From SZUA-442 sp035461905 (GTDB lineage Bacteria; Actinomycetota; Acidimicrobiia; Spongiisociales; UBA5794), in NCBI GenBank assembly GCA_035461905.1, contig DATHUV010000047.1, positions 1-24,105 of the forward strand: a DNA stretch of 24,105 nucleotides, given 5' to 3'. Under the pieces are notes generated by a model that saw nothing but the letters and a program-made list of their open reading frames with translations, was not told the origin of the DNA and did no database searches. Position numbers and translations under genes: made by a program. Positions within the stretch are counted from its first letter, which is position 1. Every line of letters begins with the position of its first letter. Below, piece by piece: positions 1 to 6,939 of this stretch.

Positions 1-77
1 GGGCGGGCTGGCCCCATCCCAACCCCGAGGGCCACGCGGTCATCGGCCTCGAGGTCGCCAGCGCCATCATCGGCTGA
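1..77 (+). CDS. C-terminal end of a probable SGNH/GDSL-type hydrolase (partial)
   Basis: An open frame enters from the left edge and stops at TGA 75-77, leaving 24 residues. They contain HPNPEGHAVIG, which resembles the last conserved block of SGNH/GDSL esterases, where the catalytic histidine lies in an HPN-x-x-GH context and is followed by a short amphipathic helix (here LEVASAI). The serine and oxyanion-hole residues would lie outside the window, so this rests on one motif. The stop codon is followed 16 bases later by the long palindrome at 93-148. The natural C-terminus falls a few residues after the motif, as is usual in that fold, so the gene end looks intact. Confidence 0.5.
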   Translation, partial: AGWPHPNPEGHAVIGLEVASAIIG

Positions 78-92
78 TTCCCACCCCCTCTC

Positions 93-148
93 CCGTTCTT
101 GCGTAACTGGGTTCCACCCATGGGTGGAACCCAGTTACGCAAGAACGG
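93..148. repeat. 56-bp perfect palindrome, copy 1
   Basis: The sequence reads identically on both strands from 93 to 148, with its centre between 120 and 121 and no spacer. Each arm contains TGGGTTCCACCCA, which can itself fold into a 5-bp stem with a 3-base loop, so the element is a nested palindrome. It lies between the hydrolase stop and the promoter of the oxidoreductase operon. No T-tract follows, so it is not a standard intrinsic terminator. A second copy is at 20475-20526. Confidence 0.95.
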
Positions 149-179
149 TGGTCAATGACCGTCGAGGGCTAGTCGGGCC

Positions 180-185
180 TAACCT
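180..185 (+). promoter_or_regulatory. Candidate -10 box of the oxidoreductase operon
   Basis: TAACCT fits the TANNNT pattern seen before several genes here. It lies 22 bases before the ATG at 208, with a GGAGG ribosome site at 198-203 in between. A weak -35 (ATGACC, 155-160) sits 19 bases upstream. Inference only. Confidence 0.35.
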
Positions 186-207
186 GAGGGCAGGTCCGGA
201 GGACGGG

Positions 208-2331
208 ATGGATTCCAGCCCACACGAGACGGCCCAAGAGCCGATCGCCGGCGCCCACCGGCTCACCGAACACCCGATCCTCGACATCCCGACGCCCGCG
301 ACCCCGATCGGGTTCCAGTGGCAGGACCGCGAGCTCGTCGCCATGCCGGGCGAGGTCATCTCCTCGGCCCTGATCGCCGCAGGCGTCTCCGTGTTCGGAC
401 ACCACCCGAGGGACGGCAGCCCTCTCGGCCTGTTCTGCGCCAACGGCCAGTGCGGGTCGTGCACGGTCATCGCCGACGGTATCGCCGTGAAGGCGTGCAT
501 GACGCCGGTGCGGCAGGGCATGCGGGTCGTGCCGGCCGACGAGTCCCCACCACTGCCCCTCGATGTCGCAACACCCGAGCCGGCCCCCACCGAGATCAAG
601 CGGGTCGAGGCTCTCGTCATCGGTGCCGGCCCGGCGGGTCTCGCCGCCGCGGCCGAACTCGCGGAGGCGGGGATCGGGACCCTCCTCATCGACGACAAGG
701 CAACCCCTGGTGGGAAGCTGGTCGTCCAGACGCACCGATTCTTCGGTTCGGTGGAGGACACATCCGCGGGCCGCCGGGGTTTCGACATCGCCGCGGAGAT
801 GACCGATCGGCTCTCGCAGTATCCGCAGGTGGAGGTCTGGACCGAGGCGACCGCCGTCGGTGTCTTCGCCGACCGCCGGATCGGGGTGGTGCGACGGGGC
901 GGGTACTGGCTCATCGAACCCGACACCGTCCTCGTCGCAACCGGAGCCCGGGAGCGCCAGATCCCGTTCCCCGGCCACACCCTCCCCGGCGTGGTCGGGG
1001 CAGGGGCGTTCCAGACCCTCCTCAACCGTGACGGCGTGGTCCCGTGCCGTCGGCTGCTGCTCGTCGGTGGCGGCAACGTCGGTCTGATCGCCGCCTACCA
1101 CGCCCTCCAGGCCGGCATCGAGGTCGTGGCCCTGGTCGAGCTGATGCCGGAGGTCGGCGGCTACCGGGTCCACGCCGACAAACTGAGGCGCCTCGGGGTC
1201 CCGGTCCACCTGTCCCACACGATCGTCGCCGCCCACGGCATCGACCGGGTCGAGGCAGCCACCGTCGCCGCCGTCGACGACCGGGGGGAGCCGATCCCGT
1301 CGACCACCCGGACGTTCGCCGTGGACGCCGTGCTGGTCGCCGCCGGCCTCGCCCCCCTCGACGAGCTCGCCATCGAGGCGAGGGAGTGCGGCCTCGACGT
1401 GTGGACGGCGGGAGACGCCGCGGTCGTGTCCGAGGCATCCGCCGCGGCCGTCGGTGGCCGGATCGCGGCCCGCCGGATGGCTGCAGGTCTCGGTCGGGAC
1501 GTCGAACCGGTCCCACCCGAGTGGGAGAACCTTCTGCGAACCCTCGAGGCGCGGCCCGGCCCGGTGGTCGACCGTACCCCCGCCCACGGGCCCGACCTGT
1601 TCCCGGTGCTGCGCTGCACGCAGGAGATCGCCTGCAACCCGTGCGTCGACGCGTGCCGCCAGAAGGCGATCGAGATGGACGGTGACCCGATCCGGGGTCT
1701 GCCACGGTTCAACGGTGAAGGCTGCACCGGGTGCGCCAAGTGCGTGGCGGTGTGCCCGGGGCTCGCGATCACCCTCGTCGATCGGCGCGCCGACCCGGCC
1801 CGTCCGCTCGTGACCGTGCCGTTCGAACTCGACGCCGGCCACGTGACGCCGGGGTCCTCCGTCCTTGCCACCGACGGTGACGGCGTCCCGCTCGGTCGCT
1901 TCGAGGTCGTCGACGTCAAGGACCGGCGCCGCCTCGACCACACCCTGCTCGTACGGATCCGTGCCACCGCTGAGACGGCGCCGCTCATTGCGGGGATCCG
2001 CGTCCAGGATCCGGCCGACCTGGTGCCCGTTGATCCCGTCCCGGTGGGCGAGACCCCCGACGACGTGATCGTGTGCCGCTGCGAGCACGTCACCGCCGGT
2101 GAGATCCGGGCCGCTGTGCGTTCGGGGATCCGGGACATCAACGAGCTCAAGTCCACCCTGCGGGTCTGCATGGGGGCGTGCTGTGGGAAGAACTGCCCCG
2201 AGCACATCGCGAAGATCTACCGGGACGAGGGCATCCCGGCGTCCGCCGTCACCGCGCCCACCCACCGTCCCCTGTTCGTGGAGGTCCCGATCGGGGTGTT
2301 CGCGAGGGGTTCGAGGGAGGAGGCCCGTTGA
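208..2331 (+). CDS. Multidomain iron-sulfur flavoprotein dehydrogenase (HcnA-HcnB / opine-oxidase / proline-dehydrogenase type)
   Basis: A 707-residue redox protein. In order: an N-terminal [2Fe-2S] ferredoxin-like domain with Cys77, Cys82, Cys85 and Cys97 (C-x4-C-x2-C-x11-C, as in HcnA); a FAD/NAD(P)-binding disulfide-reductase-type domain with GAGPAG at 139 and a second dinucleotide fold (GGGNVG) near 290; two [4Fe-4S] sets at Cys470/476/479/483 and Cys506/509/512/516; and a C-terminal Bfd-like [2Fe-2S] domain with Cys623, Cys625, Cys658 and Cys663 (CRCEHVT...CMGACCGKNC). In HcnABC, opine oxidases and dye-linked proline dehydrogenases these domains are partners of a DAO-type flavoprotein, which here is the next gene, overlapping by 4 bases. 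The substrate is probably an amino or imino acid, sarcosine or an opine, but cannot be fixed. The ATG at 208 has GGAGG 5 bases upstream; the in-frame ATG at 124 lies inside the palindrome and is rejected. Confidence 0.85.
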   Translation: MDSSPHETAQEPIAGAHRLTEHPILDIPTPATPIGFQWQDRELVAMPGEVISSALIAAGVSVFGHHPRDGSPLGLFCANGQCGSCTVIADGIAVKACMTPVRQGMRVVPADESPPLPLDVATPEPAPTEIKRVEALVIGAGPAGLAAAAELAEAGIGTLLIDDKATPGGKLVVQTHRFFGSVEDTSAGRRGFDIAAEMTDRLSQYPQVEVWTEATAVGVFADRRIGVVRRGGYWLIEPDTVLVATGARERQIPFPGHTLPGVVGAGAFQTLLNRDGVVPCRRLLLVGGGNVGLIAAYHALQAGIEVVALVELMPEVGGYRVHADKLRRLGVPVHLSHTIVAAHGIDRVEAATVAAVDDRGEPIPSTTRTFAVDAVLVAAGLAPLDELAIEARECGLDVWTAGDAAVVSEASAAAVGGRIAARRMAAGLGRDVEPVPPEWENLLRTLEARPGPVVDRTPAHGPDLFPVLRCTQEIACNPCVDACRQKAIEMDGDPIRGLPRFNGEGCTGCAKCVAVCPGLAITLVDRRADPARPLVTVPFELDAGHVTPGSSVLATDGDGVPLGRFEVVDVKDRRRLDHTLLVRIRATAETAPLIAGIRVQDPADLVPVDPVPVGETPDDVIVCRCEHVTAGEIRAAVRSGIRDINELKSTLRVCMGACCGKNCPEHIAKIYRDEGIPASAVTAPTHRPLFVEVPIGVFARGSREEAR

Positions 2332-3491
2332 GCACACCGTCGGTCAGCGGGTACGACGCCGTGGTCATCGGGTCCGGATCTGTGGGCACGCCGATCGCCC
2401 TGTCCCTCGCCGAGGCGGGGCTGTCGGTGGGTGTGTTCGACCCCTGCCCCTCGCCCGGCCGTGGGGACAACCGTGCCGCGATCGGAGGGATCAGGGCCAC
2501 CCACTCCGAACCGGCGAAGGCGACGCTGTGCAGGGAGTCGATCGAGGTATTTGCCCGGTGGCGCGAGGACCGTGGCGACGACATCGAGTGGCGCCGTGGC
2601 GGGTACCTGTTCGTCGCGTACCGGGGCGAGGACGCCGAGGCCCTCCGTACCGTTGTCGCCATCCAACGCGACGCCGGGCTCGACATCGACTGGGTCGGAC
2701 CCGACCGGGTCGCCGAGCTCGCCCCTGGGATCCACGATGTGGACCTGCTCGGCGGGACGTTCTCGCCCGGTGACGGCTCGGCGTCGCCGCTGCGGGCGGT
2801 GCACTCGTTTCGGGTCTGGGCGGAGCGCGCGGGGGCCCGGTTCCACTTCGGCGAACCGGTGACGGCGATCGACGTCCGGGGGAACAGGGTGGTCGGCGTC
2901 ACGACCCCGGAAGGCGTCTATCCGGCGCCGATGGTGGTCAACGCCGCAGGGGCCGACGCTCCCGCCGTTGCCCGCATGGTCGGGGTCGAGCTCGCTGTCA
3001 CGCCCGAGGGCCACGAGGCCGGTGTCACCGAACCGGTGGAGCGGTTCCTCGACCCCATGGTCGTGGACCTCCGACCAGGGGCCCGATCGAAGAACGTGTA
3101 TCTCTACCAGAGCGCCACCGGACAGGTGCTCTTCTCGATCGCTCCCCGGCCAGCCGAACCGGGCGCCGACCGGCGCGTGCGGTCCGAGTTCCTCCCCGAG
3201 GCCTCTGCCCGCCTCGTGGGGTTGATGCCGCGCCTTGGCCACCTGAAGATCCGCCGGACGTGGCGCGGCCTGTACCCGATGACCCCCGACGGGTCCCCGT
3301 TGGTCGGATGGTGCGGTCCCGAGGGGCACCTGGTGGCAGCGGGCATGTGCGGGCAGGGCTTCATGCTCGGCCCCGGCATCGGTCGCTGCCTCGCCCGCCT
3401 CGTGACCGGAGCCGCGACGCCTCACGACGATGCGGTGCTGGAAGAGCTCAGGCCCGAGCGAGCCTTCGGAGGAGCCGAACTCCTCCGCTGA
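2328..3491 (+). CDS. FAD-dependent oxidoreductase, DAO family (HcnC / sarcosine oxidase beta-like)
   Basis: A 387-residue flavoprotein of the D-amino-acid oxidase (DAO) superfamily. A Rossmann FAD motif VIGSGSVGTPIALSLAEAG begins near residue 12, and a glycine-rich GMCGQGFMLGPGIG near the C-terminus matches the flavin-contacting segment of sarcosine/glycine oxidase-like enzymes. It should oxidise a C-N bond and pass electrons to the iron-sulfur flavoprotein encoded just upstream. The chosen start is TTG 2328: it overlaps the upstream stop as TTGA, has GGAGGAGG about 5 bases before it, and puts the FAD motif where the family has it. The overlap implies translational coupling and roughly equal amounts of the two subunits. 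Substrate unknown. Confidence 0.85.
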   Translation: MSTPSVSGYDAVVIGSGSVGTPIALSLAEAGLSVGVFDPCPSPGRGDNRAAIGGIRATHSEPAKATLCRESIEVFARWREDRGDDIEWRRGGYLFVAYRGEDAEALRTVVAIQRDAGLDIDWVGPDRVAELAPGIHDVDLLGGTFSPGDGSASPLRAVHSFRVWAERAGARFHFGEPVTAIDVRGNRVVGVTTPEGVYPAPMVVNAAGADAPAVARMVGVELAVTPEGHEAGVTEPVERFLDPMVVDLRPGARSKNVYLYQSATGQVLFSIAPRPAEPGADRRVRSEFLPEASARLVGLMPRLGHLKIRRTWRGLYPMTPDGSPLVGWCGPEGHLVAAGMCGQGFMLGPGIGRCLARLVTGAATPHDDAVLEELRPERAFGGAELLR

Positions 3492-3576
3492 CCTTCCAAT
3501 GAGCCGACCCGCGCTGGGACGGTGGCAACGATGGGCGCGACATGTCGAGGGCGGTCGGTGGGTGCGCTCGGGTTCG

Positions 3577-3605
3577 GTGACACATGTGTCACAGCGGTGT
3601 GACAC
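3577..3605. promoter_or_regulatory. Three-half-site operator candidate over the dinB promoter
   Basis: GTGACAC occurs at 3577-3583, inverted as GTGTCAC at 3586-3592, and direct again at 3599-3605. The first pair forms the perfect 16-bp palindrome GTGACACATGTGTCAC (3577-3592); the second pair is spaced by 6 bases. The third half-site overlaps the presumed -10 (CACCAT, 3603-3608) and is 9 bases from the dinB ATG. It does not match the actinobacterial LexA box (CGAAC-N4-GTTCG). The regulator is unknown. Confidence 0.55.
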
Positions 3606-3614
3606 CATGGGGCG

Positions 3615-4916
3615 ATGGACACGCCGGGGATCCTGCATGCGGATCTGGATGCCTTCTATGCCGCCGTCGCCGTCCTCGAGGACCCGTCGCTGAGGGGCAA
3701 GCCGGTCGCCGTGGGTTCGGGTGTCGTGCTGTCCTGTACGTACGAGGCGAGGGCGTTCGGGGTGCGCGGCGGGATGCGGATGGTCGACGCACGGGCACGG
3801 TGCCCGCAGCTCCTCGAGGTCGACGGCACCTTCGGTGCGTACACGGAGTATTCCCGTACGGTGTTCGGGATCTTCGAGTCGTTCACTCCGAAGGTGGAGG
3901 GCATCTCCATCGATGAGGCGTTCCTCGACGTCACCGGCTCCGAGCACCTGTTCGGCTCCCCAAGGGACATCGCCGAGGCGATCCGGGCGAGGGTGAGGGC
4001 CGAGACGGGGCTCACCGTGTCGGTCGGTGCGTCGACGCGCAAGTTCCTCTCCAAGATCGCCTCCCAGGTCGCGAAGCCCGATGGCCTGATCGTCGTCCAG
4101 CCGGGGCTCGAGATCGAGTTCCTGCACCCGCTGGCCGTGTCGTACCTGTGGGGCGTCGGGCCGGTCACGGAGAGGCGCCTCGCCGAGCTCGGGATCGTGA
4201 CCATCGGCGAGCTTGCAACCACGCCCCTCGACACGCTTCGGGCCTACCTCGGTCCCGGCGCCGCTGGGCACCTCCATGCGCTTGCCAACAATCGGGACCC
4301 GCGGTCGGTGTCCCGTGAGCGGAGGGCGAAGTCGGTCGGTGCCCAGAGTGCGATCCGTTCCAAGGTCCGCACGTTCGAGGAGCTCACACCGATCCTCCAA
4401 CGCCTGACCGACCGCGTCTGCGAACGGCTGAGGGCGAAGGACCGCACCGCCCGCACGGTCACGGTGCGGGTCCGCTTCGGGGACCTGACCGCCGTCACGA
4501 GGGCGGCCACGATGCCGACACCGACCGCGTCGACGGGAGGTGTCTTCGAGGTTGCGTGCTCGTTGCTCGGCAAGGTGGTCGACGAGTTTCCGGGCATCGA
4601 GACGTCCCTCATCGGCATCTCGACCTCTGGCATCGCGGTTGGGGAGCCCATGCAGCTGTCGATGGGTGTCGACGACGCCACACCGACCGGAGGCAGCCCT
4701 CGCGAGATCGAGTATCGGGCCCTCGATGACTCCGTCGACGTGTTGCGGCGCAAGTACGGCAGGTCTGCGGTCAAGCACGGCAGTGACCTGTTCTCGGGCA
4801 GGACGACGTTCTCCGACGGCCTCTCCGAGGTCATGACACCCGACGGCGAACGAATCCCCGACTACGTCGACGAGGAGGCCCCCGTCTACGAGTGGGATCC
4901 CGACCTCGAAAGCTAA
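3615..4916 (+). CDS. dinB: DNA polymerase IV (Y-family translesion polymerase)
   Basis: A 433-residue Y-family polymerase for translesion DNA synthesis. The catalytic palm is clear: HADLDAFYAAV with Asp10, YEARAFGVRGGM at 43-54, and SIDEAFLDVTGS with Asp100 and Glu101, the second metal-binding acidic pair. A helix-hairpin-helix-like thumb (WGVGPVTERRLAELGI) follows, and a little-finger domain ends near YGRSAVKHGSDL. The acidic C-terminal tail after that makes it longer than the usual 350-400 residues; no clamp-binding motif stands out there. The ATG at 3615 starts the conserved N-terminus directly. No good ribosome site precedes it and a -10-like CACCAT ends 7 bases upstream, so it may be leaderless. 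It appears to be transcribed alone. Confidence 0.95.
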   Translation: MDTPGILHADLDAFYAAVAVLEDPSLRGKPVAVGSGVVLSCTYEARAFGVRGGMRMVDARARCPQLLEVDGTFGAYTEYSRTVFGIFESFTPKVEGISIDEAFLDVTGSEHLFGSPRDIAEAIRARVRAETGLTVSVGASTRKFLSKIASQVAKPDGLIVVQPGLEIEFLHPLAVSYLWGVGPVTERRLAELGIVTIGELATTPLDTLRAYLGPGAAGHLHALANNRDPRSVSRERRAKSVGAQSAIRSKVRTFEELTPILQRLTDRVCERLRAKDRTARTVTVRVRFGDLTAVTRAATMPTPTASTGGVFEVACSLLGKVVDEFPGIETSLIGISTSGIAVGEPMQLSMGVDDATPTGGSPREIEYRALDDSVDVLRRKYGRSAVKHGSDLFSGRTTFSDGLSEVMTPDGERIPDYVDEEAPVYEWDPDLES

Positions 4917-4928
4917 GTCCCCCGACGG

Positions 4929-4952
4929 AAGTGCGAGCTGCGCTCGCTCCTC
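4929..4952 (+). repeat. Short 3'-flanking repeat, copy 1
   Basis: A 24-base segment starting AAGTGCGAGCTGCGCTCG begins 12 bases after the dinB stop. It matches 7586-7609 at 22 of 24 positions; that copy begins 4 bases after the methyltransferase stop. Confidence 0.7.
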
Positions 4953-4978
4953 GTTGTCTGAGCTCTCTGCGCTTCCGC

Positions 4979-5008
4979 TTCTCGGCTGCGGGCCGCCTCC
5001 GACGAGAA
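4979..5008 (+). terminator. Weak terminator candidate after dinB
   Basis: TTCTCG (4979-4984) can pair with CGAGAA (5003-5008) around a GC-rich inner segment; T-rich sequence follows within 25 bases but there is no clean T-tract. Confidence 0.3.
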
Positions 5009-5282
5009 ACTTCTGCCGTTGTTGCGCCTGATCGTGGTTTGAACCAAATTGGAGAGCCAAGAACTGAGGAACTACTACCCAACTCGAGTTCCCGAGCATA
5101 CGCTGGAGAGGTTGCAGGGTGGATCACGGGTCACGAGGAAGTCGACCCACGGGATCTAGGACCCATCGGGCACAGACGTTTCAGCGACTTCAGGGCTTTG
5201 CGCTGGCACGACGGGGACTCCTGCCGAGTGCGTTGCACCACGCGAGGCATCTCAAGCCGCACGAGCAGAAAGGTGAGGCATC

Positions 5283-5900
5283 GTGCGCAAAGCACTCTAT
5301 CTGTTGTTGGCCCTGGGCCTTCTGGCTATCGCCGCTTTCGGCGTCGTCGGGTCCGCAGCATGGTTCACGGATGGATCAACCGTACCAATCAGCGCCACAG
5401 GGGCGACCCTCGACATCCGCGCCGAGGTCGGGCCCCCAGGGGGAACGCCCACGTACTACGACCCAACCGGCGTTGAGCTGTCGGTGGCGAACCTGGCTCC
5501 GGGTGCGCTGTCTGACAAGGTCATGATCAGCGTCCAGAACAAGCCGGCACCCGCGTCGACGCTCGACGTGAAGTACCGGTACACGGCGTCGAAGACCACC
5601 AGCACGCCCGGATTCTGGGCCGCACTCAATGTTCAGGTTGAGTACGGGGCGTGTGTTGGACACGACCTCGGTTTCGTCGCGGGCACCATCTATGACGGTC
5701 CGCTGAATGCCCTCAGCTTCACGAGCATCGACAACGATTACAACACCGGTGACTATCTCGCGGTGAACGAAACCCACTGCTATCGCTTTGCCTTCTACCT
5801 CGATGAGACGGCGGGCAACGAGTTGCAGGGCGGGAATGCGACATTCGACATTGTGATCGACGCCACGCAGCCGGGGAACCCGGGGTGGGCTGAGAGCTGA
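5283..5900 (+). CDS. TasA/camelysin-like SipW-dependent secreted protein
   Basis: A 205-residue exported protein. A positively charged start (MRKALY) leads into a long hydrophobic segment (residues 4-22) ending GSAAWFTDGST, the pattern of TasA/CalY/camelysin precursors cut by SipW-type signal peptidases, where A-x-FxD-x-T follows the cleavage site. The mature part is predicted beta-rich (ATLDIRAEV ... GNATFDIVIDATQPG) and has two cysteines (in YGACVGH and ETHCYRF) that could form a disulfide. In Bacillus such proteins form surface fibres or biofilm matrix; that role is only suggested here. The signal peptidase gene follows after 99 bases, which strongly supports the assignment. The start is GTG 5283, preceded by AAAGGTGAGG. 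It is preceded by a long leader and followed by a strong hairpin. Confidence 0.75.
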   Translation: MRKALYLLLALGLLAIAAFGVVGSAAWFTDGSTVPISATGATLDIRAEVGPPGGTPTYYDPTGVELSVANLAPGALSDKVMISVQNKPAPASTLDVKYRYTASKTTSTPGFWAALNVQVEYGACVGHDLGFVAGTIYDGPLNALSFTSIDNDYNTGDYLAVNETHCYRFAFYLDETAGNELQGGNATFDIVIDATQPGNPGWAES

Positions 5901-5928
5901 GTGCACGACTGACGCAAACGAACGCAGG

Positions 5929-5980
5929 GCCCACTCCCTCACGGGGAGCCCGGAGAGTATCCAGGGTGACGGGAGTGGGC
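5929..5980 (+). promoter_or_regulatory. Strong intra-operon hairpin between secreted protein and signal peptidase
   Basis: GCCCACTCCC (5929-5938) pairs perfectly with GGGAGTGGGC (5971-5980), extended by TCAC/GTGA (5939-5942 with 5966-5969) across a one-base bulge, giving about 14 pairs. Inside, CGGG-GAG-CCCG can form a second stem. No T-tract follows and the next ATG is 19 bases away. It may stabilise the upstream mRNA 3' end, attenuate the downstream gene, or mask its ribosome site. Confidence 0.7.
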
Positions 5981-5999
5981 GCCGGCGAAGGATGACTCG

Positions 6000-6809
6000 A
6001 TGAGCTACGAAACAGATCCGTTCTTCATGGAGGCACTCCGCGAGGTTCGCGAGGAACGGTCAGCCACTGCAGCCCGGACCCGACAGACCGCTGCCAAGAT
6101 CGTCGACACCCTCGTCGTGATCGCTCTGGTCCTCGTCCTGTTCCTCGCGTACGGTCTGGTGGACAACAGGTGGTACCGCATCGTCGCGATCGAGGGCGGA
6201 TCAATGTCGCCAACGATCGAAACCGGCGATGCGATCGTCCTGACACGGCCGCCTGCCGAACTCGAGGTGGGCATGGTCGTAACCCTCGAGGCGGAAGGGA
6301 CGGTTGTCACACACCGGATCGTCTCGGTCAACGACGATGGCACGTTCACCACGAAGGGTGATGCCAACGACGTAGCCGACGACTGGGACGGACTTCGCGT
6401 CGACGTCGTTGGCATCCAGCGCGCCCGGATCCCGTTCCTGGGCAGACTCCTGACGTCGGTGATCTCGATCACAGGTTCGGGGGCATGGCACACCGAGCGA
6501 ATCTCCGTGGCAGCGCTGGCGGGAGGTACCGATTGCTTCGGCGAGTGCACCTCCGAAGCCCAGGAGTCCGTCACATTCGACTCCTCCACCCTGGTCGGCG
6601 ACGAGCCGTCCACGGAGGACGAGCAAGCGACGGTGCCGGAGACGACGTCGGGTGCAGTCTCTCCCGACGACGGGCTCACTCGAAGCTGCCAGGACTTCAC
6701 ATCTCAGGTCGAGGCGCAAACCTGGTTTGACCAGTACATCGCCAGCTACGGAGAGACGCCAGCTCTGGAAAGCGATGCCGACGGAGTCGCCTGCCCCGCC
6801 CTGCCCTGA
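6000..6809 (+). CDS. SipW/ER-type signal peptidase I with C-terminal excalibur domain
   Basis: A 269-residue membrane protease of family S26B. One membrane helix (about 35-52) precedes the catalytic region: Ser68 in EGGSMSPT, His105 in VTHRIVS (the His replacing the Lys of classical bacterial signal peptidases) and Asp121 in KGDAN. After the core (ending near FLGRLL, 150) comes a Ser/Thr/Glu-rich linker (185-225) and then SCQDFTSQVEAQTWF...SDADGVAC (229-265), which matches the excalibur calcium-binding domain, with its two cysteines and DxDG loop. The usual SipW C-terminal membrane helix is not obvious. It should mature the TasA-like protein encoded upstream, with the excalibur domain outside the membrane. 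The ATG at 6000 has GAAGGA about 7 bases upstream. Confidence 0.85.
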   Translation: MSYETDPFFMEALREVREERSATAARTRQTAAKIVDTLVVIALVLVLFLAYGLVDNRWYRIVAIEGGSMSPTIETGDAIVLTRPPAELEVGMVVTLEAEGTVVTHRIVSVNDDGTFTTKGDANDVADDWDGLRVDVVGIQRARIPFLGRLLTSVISITGSGAWHTERISVAALAGGTDCFGECTSEAQESVTFDSSTLVGDEPSTEDEQATVPETTSGAVSPDDGLTRSCQDFTSQVEAQTWFDQYIASYGETPALESDADGVACPALP

Positions 6810-6811
6810 TC

Positions 6812-6846
6812 GGGGATGCGGGTGAGGCCCCGTTTCTCGCGTCCCC
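6812..6846 (+). terminator. Terminator-like hairpin after signal peptidase
   Basis: GGGGATGCG (6812-6820) pairs with CGCGTCCCC (6838-6846): 9 pairs with one G-T wobble, starting 2 bases after the stop codon, followed by GTTTCT. It probably ends the secreted protein/peptidase unit. Confidence 0.5.
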
Positions 6847-6927
6847 GTTTCTCCGCTGTTTGGGGTGGATGCCCGGCATCCCTCCAATTCCTTGGCGGGC
6901 GGCGATCGGGGTTCCGATGCGTCTGGA

Positions 6928-6933
6928 TACACT
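6928..6933 (+). promoter_or_regulatory. -10 box of leaderless methyltransferase transcript
   Basis: TACACT ends exactly 6 bases before the GTG at 6940, so transcription would start at or next to the start codon. The interrupted palindrome GGATGCC-C-GGCATCC (6867-6881) lies about 60 bases upstream of the GTG and could be an operator. Confidence 0.45.
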
Positions 6934-6939
6934 CGACTC

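Larger units (their letters stand above)
4917..5282 (+). other. 366-base intergenic region: 3' repeat, hairpin, promoter and long leader
   Basis: This gap holds, in order, a short repeat (4929-4952) just after the dinB stop, a possible dinB terminator (4979-5008), a stretch with the 10-bp palindrome AACTCGAGTT at 5081-5090, a TANNNT -10 candidate TACGCT at 5099-5104, and a leader of about 170 bases before the GTG at 5283. The leader contains local stems GGGTC/GACCC (5128-5132 with 5144-5148) and CAGCG/CGCTG (5182-5186 with 5201-5205). No known riboswitch class was recognised. No convincing protein-coding frame was seen; the open frames here have no recognisable product. Confidence 0.4.

Noticed and set aside
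108..133. tRNA T-arm-like GGTTCCACCC in the palindrome
   Set aside because: No anticodon arm, D-arm or acceptor stem surrounds it; it is explained by the palindrome.
169..2337. A 722-residue minus-strand frame opposite the iron-sulfur flavoprotein
   Set aside because: The + strand frame has six recognisable cofactor motifs; the minus frame shows no domain.
3577..3592. CRP/FNR-type site before dinB
   Set aside because: The GTGA and TCAC halves are separated by 8 bases, not the 6 of the CRP consensus.
2217..5099. A 960-residue open frame on the minus strand
   Set aside because: It lies opposite three well-identified + strand genes (the iron-sulfur flavoprotein end, the DAO flavoprotein and dinB) and has the low-complexity composition of an antisense shadow in high-GC DNA.
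5160..5235. Possible cyclic-di-GMP riboswitch before the TasA-like gene
   Set aside because: The GCGCAAAGCC-like core appears only on the minus strand, facing away from the gene, and the rest of the GEMM consensus is missing.
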